Assembly: GCA_964593065.1 (NCBI GenBank)
Contig: CAZQGO010000001.1
Span: 1 to 64,000 of the forward strand
Reading direction: 5' to 3'
DNA: 64,000 nucleotides
Source: CAZQGO01 sp964593065
GTDB lineage: Bacteria; Oederibacteriota; JAAXVQ01
Position numbers and translations under genes: made by a program. Position 1 is the stretch's first letter. Every line of letters starts with the position of its first letter. Shown here piece after piece: positions 61,227 to 64,000 of this stretch. The notes beneath the pieces are model-generated. The model did not search any database. It had not been told where the DNA came from and saw nothing but the letters and a program-made list of their open reading frames with translations.

Positions 61227-62431
61227 GGCCCGGCGCATTCTGGGGACTTTGCCTGTCGTGCCTGCTGCCGGCCGTCAGCGCCGGCGCCGAATGGCAATTT
61301 TCCGCGGATCACCGGGTGGCCGCAGCCGACGCCGACGACCTGGAGAACACCCACAACGTGCAGCCGTGGGGCGTGGACACCGTGACGGGCGCCACCCGGA
61401 AGGTGGAGCAAAAAGTATTGCTCCTGGAGACCAACGTCACCGCGGCGTACGTGGAAAATGCCGTTGCCCGCGTCGTGGGCCTGCGCTATCTCGGCAGCTG
61501 GGGACGTGAAACCCCGTACACCCAATTACGCTTGAGCAATCTCATCCTGGCTTGGCACGGCGAGGTCGGCAGCGTGGAGGCGGGCTATATTTTGACGCCC
61601 TCGAGCTGGGCCCGGGGCCTGCTGGTGGACCGGCTGCGGTTCTCGGGCGGGCGCGCCCGCATTCATTGGGGCGCATCCGGCCGCACCGAGGCCTGGTGGA
61701 CCGACACCGTGGAAGATCCCACCCGCCTGCGCTATTACGAGATTTCCCTGGCGGGCCTGCACCACCGGGCCACCTTTCCCGGCGGGGAGGCGGGCCTGTC
61801 CGTACTCGACACCAGCCGCGACCACATCGATGTTTTTCCCAAGCAAAACTGCGCGCGCGGGACATTCAGCGGCCTGGATTTCACCTACGCGCTGCGAAAC
61901 GATTTGCGTATTTCTTCCGAAGTGGCCTACGGCCGGCTGCTGCCGGAAGGGGCGGGGGAAACCTACGCGGGAACCGCGGCTTTGGACTGGCGCTTGGCCA
62001 CCCGGCTGAGCCTGATCGTGACCGGGGCCTATCTGGCCCCGGGATTCAATCCCCTGACCGGTTTCTACAATGTCACCGGGGAGGAAAACGGCCAGGTGCG
62101 GATTCATTTCCCCTGGCAGCTCCGGGAGCTCGGCTTGCGGATCCGGCCTTCCCTGGGCTGGAAGCAGCAATACGCTGAAAATTTTCTGGTGCCCTCCCTG
62201 GAGTTCAACTGGCTCTGGACCGAGGCCGACCTGCGGCTGCGGGTCTACGAATACGCCGAGCAGCCGGCCGCTCGCTGGGGGGCGGAGGATCATTGGGAAT
62301 ATACCGGGGCCAGCCTGACTTGGCAGGCGCTGACTTCGATCTTTGTTACCAGCCGCTGGGAAAAGATTTATAATGGCTTTACGCATTCCAAAAGCGTACA
62401 GTTGACCGGCGAGGTGCGGGTGAAATACTAA
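61223..62431 (+). CDS. Putative outer-membrane beta-barrel protein
   Basis: A 402-residue exported protein: signal peptide (about 1-20, LLPAVSAGA), then alternating hydrophobic/polar strands with frequent Tyr and Trp (YTQLRLSNLILAWHG, YALRNDLRISSEVAYG, RLSLIVTGAYLAPGFN, LRLRVYEYAEQ), ending in an aromatic terminus (EVRVKY). No named family recognised. ATGA overlap at the start; its stop shares one base with an upstream in-frame ATG of apbE. It might carry an electron-transfer or metal-related substrate with ApbE, but this is context only. Confidence 0.75.
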   Translation: MRPGAFWGLCLSCLLPAVSAGAEWQFSADHRVAAADADDLENTHNVQPWGVDTVTGATRKVEQKVLLLETNVTAAYVENAVARVVGLRYLGSWGRETPYTQLRLSNLILAWHGEVGSVEAGYILTPSSWARGLLVDRLRFSGGRARIHWGASGRTEAWWTDTVEDPTRLRYYEISLAGLHHRATFPGGEAGLSVLDTSRDHIDVFPKQNCARGTFSGLDFTYALRNDLRISSEVAYGRLLPEGAGETYAGTAALDWRLATRLSLIVTGAYLAPGFNPLTGFYNVTGEENGQVRIHFPWQLRELGLRIRPSLGWKQQYAENFLVPSLEFNWLWTEADLRLRVYEYAEQPAARWGAEDHWEYTGASLTWQALTSIFVTSRWEKIYNGFTHSKSVQLTGEVRVKY

Positions 62432-62493
62432 TGGACGGAAGAACGGCGGGAAGCGGGCGGGAATCGCGCACTTCCGCCGCACGAGGAGGACGC

Positions 62494-63504
62494 ATGCAGG
62501 CCTGGGGATATCCACTGCTGGCGCTGGCCGGTGGACTCTGGCTGGCCGCCGGCGCGCACGCGGCCGGGCCGGTCGAGCTGGAGCGCGCGGAAAACAAAAT
62601 GGGCACGCTGGTGACGATCACGGTCTGGGCCCAGGACCGGACCGCGTGCGCCCAAGCCCTGGACGCCGGCTTCGCCGAGGTGACGCGCATCGAGCGGAAA
62701 TTCTCGGTCTACCGGCAGGGCAGCGCGGTCAGCGAGATCAACCAATACGCCAGCCGGCGGCCGGTCGCGGTCGACGACGAGGTCATCCGGCTCCTGCAAT
62801 GGGCGCGCCGCATTTCCGAGGCGACCGACGGTGCTTTCGACATCACGGTGGGAGCCTACACCTGGGAATATGGTTTCGGCCAGGCCACGCAGCATGTCCC
62901 GCCCTTTCCGCGCCTCGAGCAGCTCAAACGCGTGGTCAACTACCGTTATGTGGTGGTCATCCCGGAAGACCGGACCGTGCTGCTCAAGCGCGACGGAGTG
63001 CAAATCGACCTGGGCGGCATCGCCAAGAGCTATGCCTTGAATCGCGTGCGCGCCGTGCTGCGGGCGTCGGGCGTCCAGGCCGCGCTGGTCAACGCCGGCG
63101 GCGACGTGACCGTCATCGGTTCCAAGCCGGGAGGCGGGCCGTGGCTCGTGGGTGTCAGGCATCCCAGGAATCCGGGCCACCTCTTGACGGTGATTCCCAT
63201 CCGGGCGGGCAAGGTGCTCAGCTCCGGCGATTACGAGCGCTTTTTCCTGCACGAGGGAAAACGCTACTCCCACATCCTGGATCCCCGGAGCGGGCAGCCC
63301 GTGAGTTTCAGCATGGCGGCCACCCTGTTCCTTCCCGAGCGGCCCAAGCTCGACCTGCCCTCCGTGGCGCTGATGTTGCTGCCGCCGGAGAAAGCGCTTC
63401 GCCTGGTGGAGTCCATTCCCGGCGCGGACTGCCTCATCGTGGATGCGGGTGGCAAGATCTGGCTCACGCCACGCTGGCAAAAAAAACTGAAAATCACCTG
63501 GTAG
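62494..63504 (+). CDS. apbE: FAD:protein FMN transferase ApbE
   Basis: Attaches FMN covalently to threonine of target flavoproteins in the periplasm. The 336-residue protein has a signal peptide (about 1-24, LAAGAHAA) and ApbE motifs: MGTLVTITVW, ERKFSVYRQGSAVSEINQ, TDGAFDITVGAY, IDLGGIAKSYALNRV, ALVNAGGDVTVIG, and YSHILDPRSGQP. The usual lipobox cysteine is not evident, so it may be soluble. ATG 62494 follows GAGGAGG; an ATG at 62431 would add an unlikely basic leader. No RnfG/NqrC target is nearby. Confidence 0.94.
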   Translation: MQAWGYPLLALAGGLWLAAGAHAAGPVELERAENKMGTLVTITVWAQDRTACAQALDAGFAEVTRIERKFSVYRQGSAVSEINQYASRRPVAVDDEVIRLLQWARRISEATDGAFDITVGAYTWEYGFGQATQHVPPFPRLEQLKRVVNYRYVVVIPEDRTVLLKRDGVQIDLGGIAKSYALNRVRAVLRASGVQAALVNAGGDVTVIGSKPGGGPWLVGVRHPRNPGHLLTVIPIRAGKVLSSGDYERFFLHEGKRYSHILDPRSGQPVSFSMAATLFLPERPKLDLPSVALMLLPPEKALRLVESIPGADCLIVDAGGKIWLTPRWQKKLKITW

Positions 63505-63538
63505 GGAATGACCCCGATAAAATGCCGGCGCCGCCTTA

Positions 63539-63567
63539 TTGACCCGCCGCGCACTTTTCGTTATAAT
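63539..63567 (+). promoter_or_regulatory. purB promoter
   Basis: TTGACC (63539-63544), a 17-bp spacer and a perfect TATAAT (63562-63567), 39 bp before the purB ATG. Among the best sigma-70-like promoters in the window. Confidence 0.78.
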
Positions 63568-63605
63568 ACGAACTCTTTTTCACCCCTGACCGAGGTTTGG
63601 AAACC

Positions 63606-64000
63606 ATGATTGAACGCTACACTTCCGCAGGCATGCGCCGGATCTGGTCGGAACCGCACAAGCTGGAAACCTGGCTGCAGGTCGAGCTGGCCGCGGCCGA
63701 GGCGCAAGCGGCCTTGGGGCTCATCCCCAAGGCGGCCTACCGCCACCTGCGGGACAAGGCGCGCGTGAACCTCAAGCGCGCGGCGGCCATCGAGCGGAAG
63801 ACCCAGCACGATGTCATCGCCTTCGTCTCCGCGACGGCGGAAAAGCTCGGGCCGGCCGGACGCTATCTCCATTACGGCCTGACTTCCTCGGACGTGGTCG
63901 ATACCGCCCTGGCTTTGCGCCTGCAGGAGGCCTCCGATCTCATTGAGGCCCAGTTGCGCCGCCTGGAGCGGGGCTTGAAACGCCAGGCGCTGCGCTACCG
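63606..64000 (+). CDS. purB: Adenylosuccinate lyase (N-terminal part, cut by window edge)
   Basis: Acts twice in purine synthesis, cleaving SAICAR and adenylosuccinate. The visible 131 residues start MIERYTSAGMRRIWSEPHKL and include TQHDVIAFVSATAEKLG and YLHYGLTSSDVVDTALALRL, the conserved N-terminal regions of the short bacterial PurB type. The frame is open at the right edge. Its own promoter lies directly upstream. Confidence 0.95.
   Translation, partial: MIERYTSAGMRRIWSEPHKLETWLQVELAAAEAQAALGLIPKAAYRHLRDKARVNLKRAAAIERKTQHDVIAFVSATAEKLGPAGRYLHYGLTSSDVVDTALALRLQEASDLIEAQLRRLERGLKRQALRY

Overview
The window is a GC-rich, gene-dense stretch of chromosome from a Gram-negative bacterium. Heptose epimerase HldD, a LolA-type carrier, an AsmA-type protein, OmpA-like domains and several predicted outer-membrane barrels all imply an LPS-type envelope. 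No rRNA, tRNA, CRISPR array, transposase or phage gene was found. RNase J, ThyX and the rho-rpmE-thyX-DUF1385-prfA-prmC order, together with large TPR proteins and Pro/Thr-linker surface proteins, suggest a deep-branching, probably uncultivated lineage. Elusimicrobiota, Omnitrophota or Goldbacteria-like groups are possible, but this is impression only and not a taxonomic assignment.

Layout. (1) 1-5.9 kb: end of rho, rpmE, thyX, a DUF1385 membrane protein, prfA and prmC, interrupted by a reverse-strand bioY-DUF1284 pair with a BirA-like operator. (2) 6.1-14.9 kb: an 11-gene chemotaxis-type operon (cheR, TPR protein, MshEN-like/CheW fusion, TPR protein, PII protein, cheY, cheC, cheD, cheW, cheY, cheB) with no cheA and no receptor gene. 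(3) 14.9-25.3 kb: hldD, recA, an AsmA-like protein, a nucleotidyltransferase/mutase fusion, a phosphohexomutase and an M16 peptidase. (4) 25.3-36.6 kb: a 16-residue lysine-rich peptide gene with its own terminator, small envelope genes, dedA, RNase J, ftsK-lolA-rodZ, yajQ, and rimO-pgsA-pgpA. (5) 36.6-38.4 kb: pyruvate kinase behind about 350 bp of hairpin-rich noncoding DNA.

(6) 38.4-52.7 kb is the most unusual part. Two paralogous outer-membrane proteins each join a PorV/UPF0164-type barrel, an Ig-like segment and an OmpA domain. They alternate with six exported proteins that have diverse N-terminal domains (NHL-type repeats, DUF2341/LamG-like, beta-helix-like, a small beta domain). Five of the six end in a Thr/Pro-rich linker and a nearly identical C-terminal module resembling FlgD-like or type 9 secretion sorting domains. 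A truncated relative lies at the left edge, and one member has lost the C-terminal module. I read this as a surface-display island, barrel plus cargo, possibly type 9-like. No secretion motor is in view, so mechanism is inference.

(7) 52.7-64 kb: housekeeping genes (nnr, CBS protein, M20 amidohydrolase, lipoprotein, TPR protein, thiL, tsaE, tsaB, rimI, csp), then a secreted protein/outer-membrane barrel/apbE unit, and the start of purB.

Most genes are on the plus strand, in operons with 1-4 nt stop/start overlaps and AGGAGG-type ribosome binding sites. Sigma-70-like promoters were found by eye at the main transcription unit starts.
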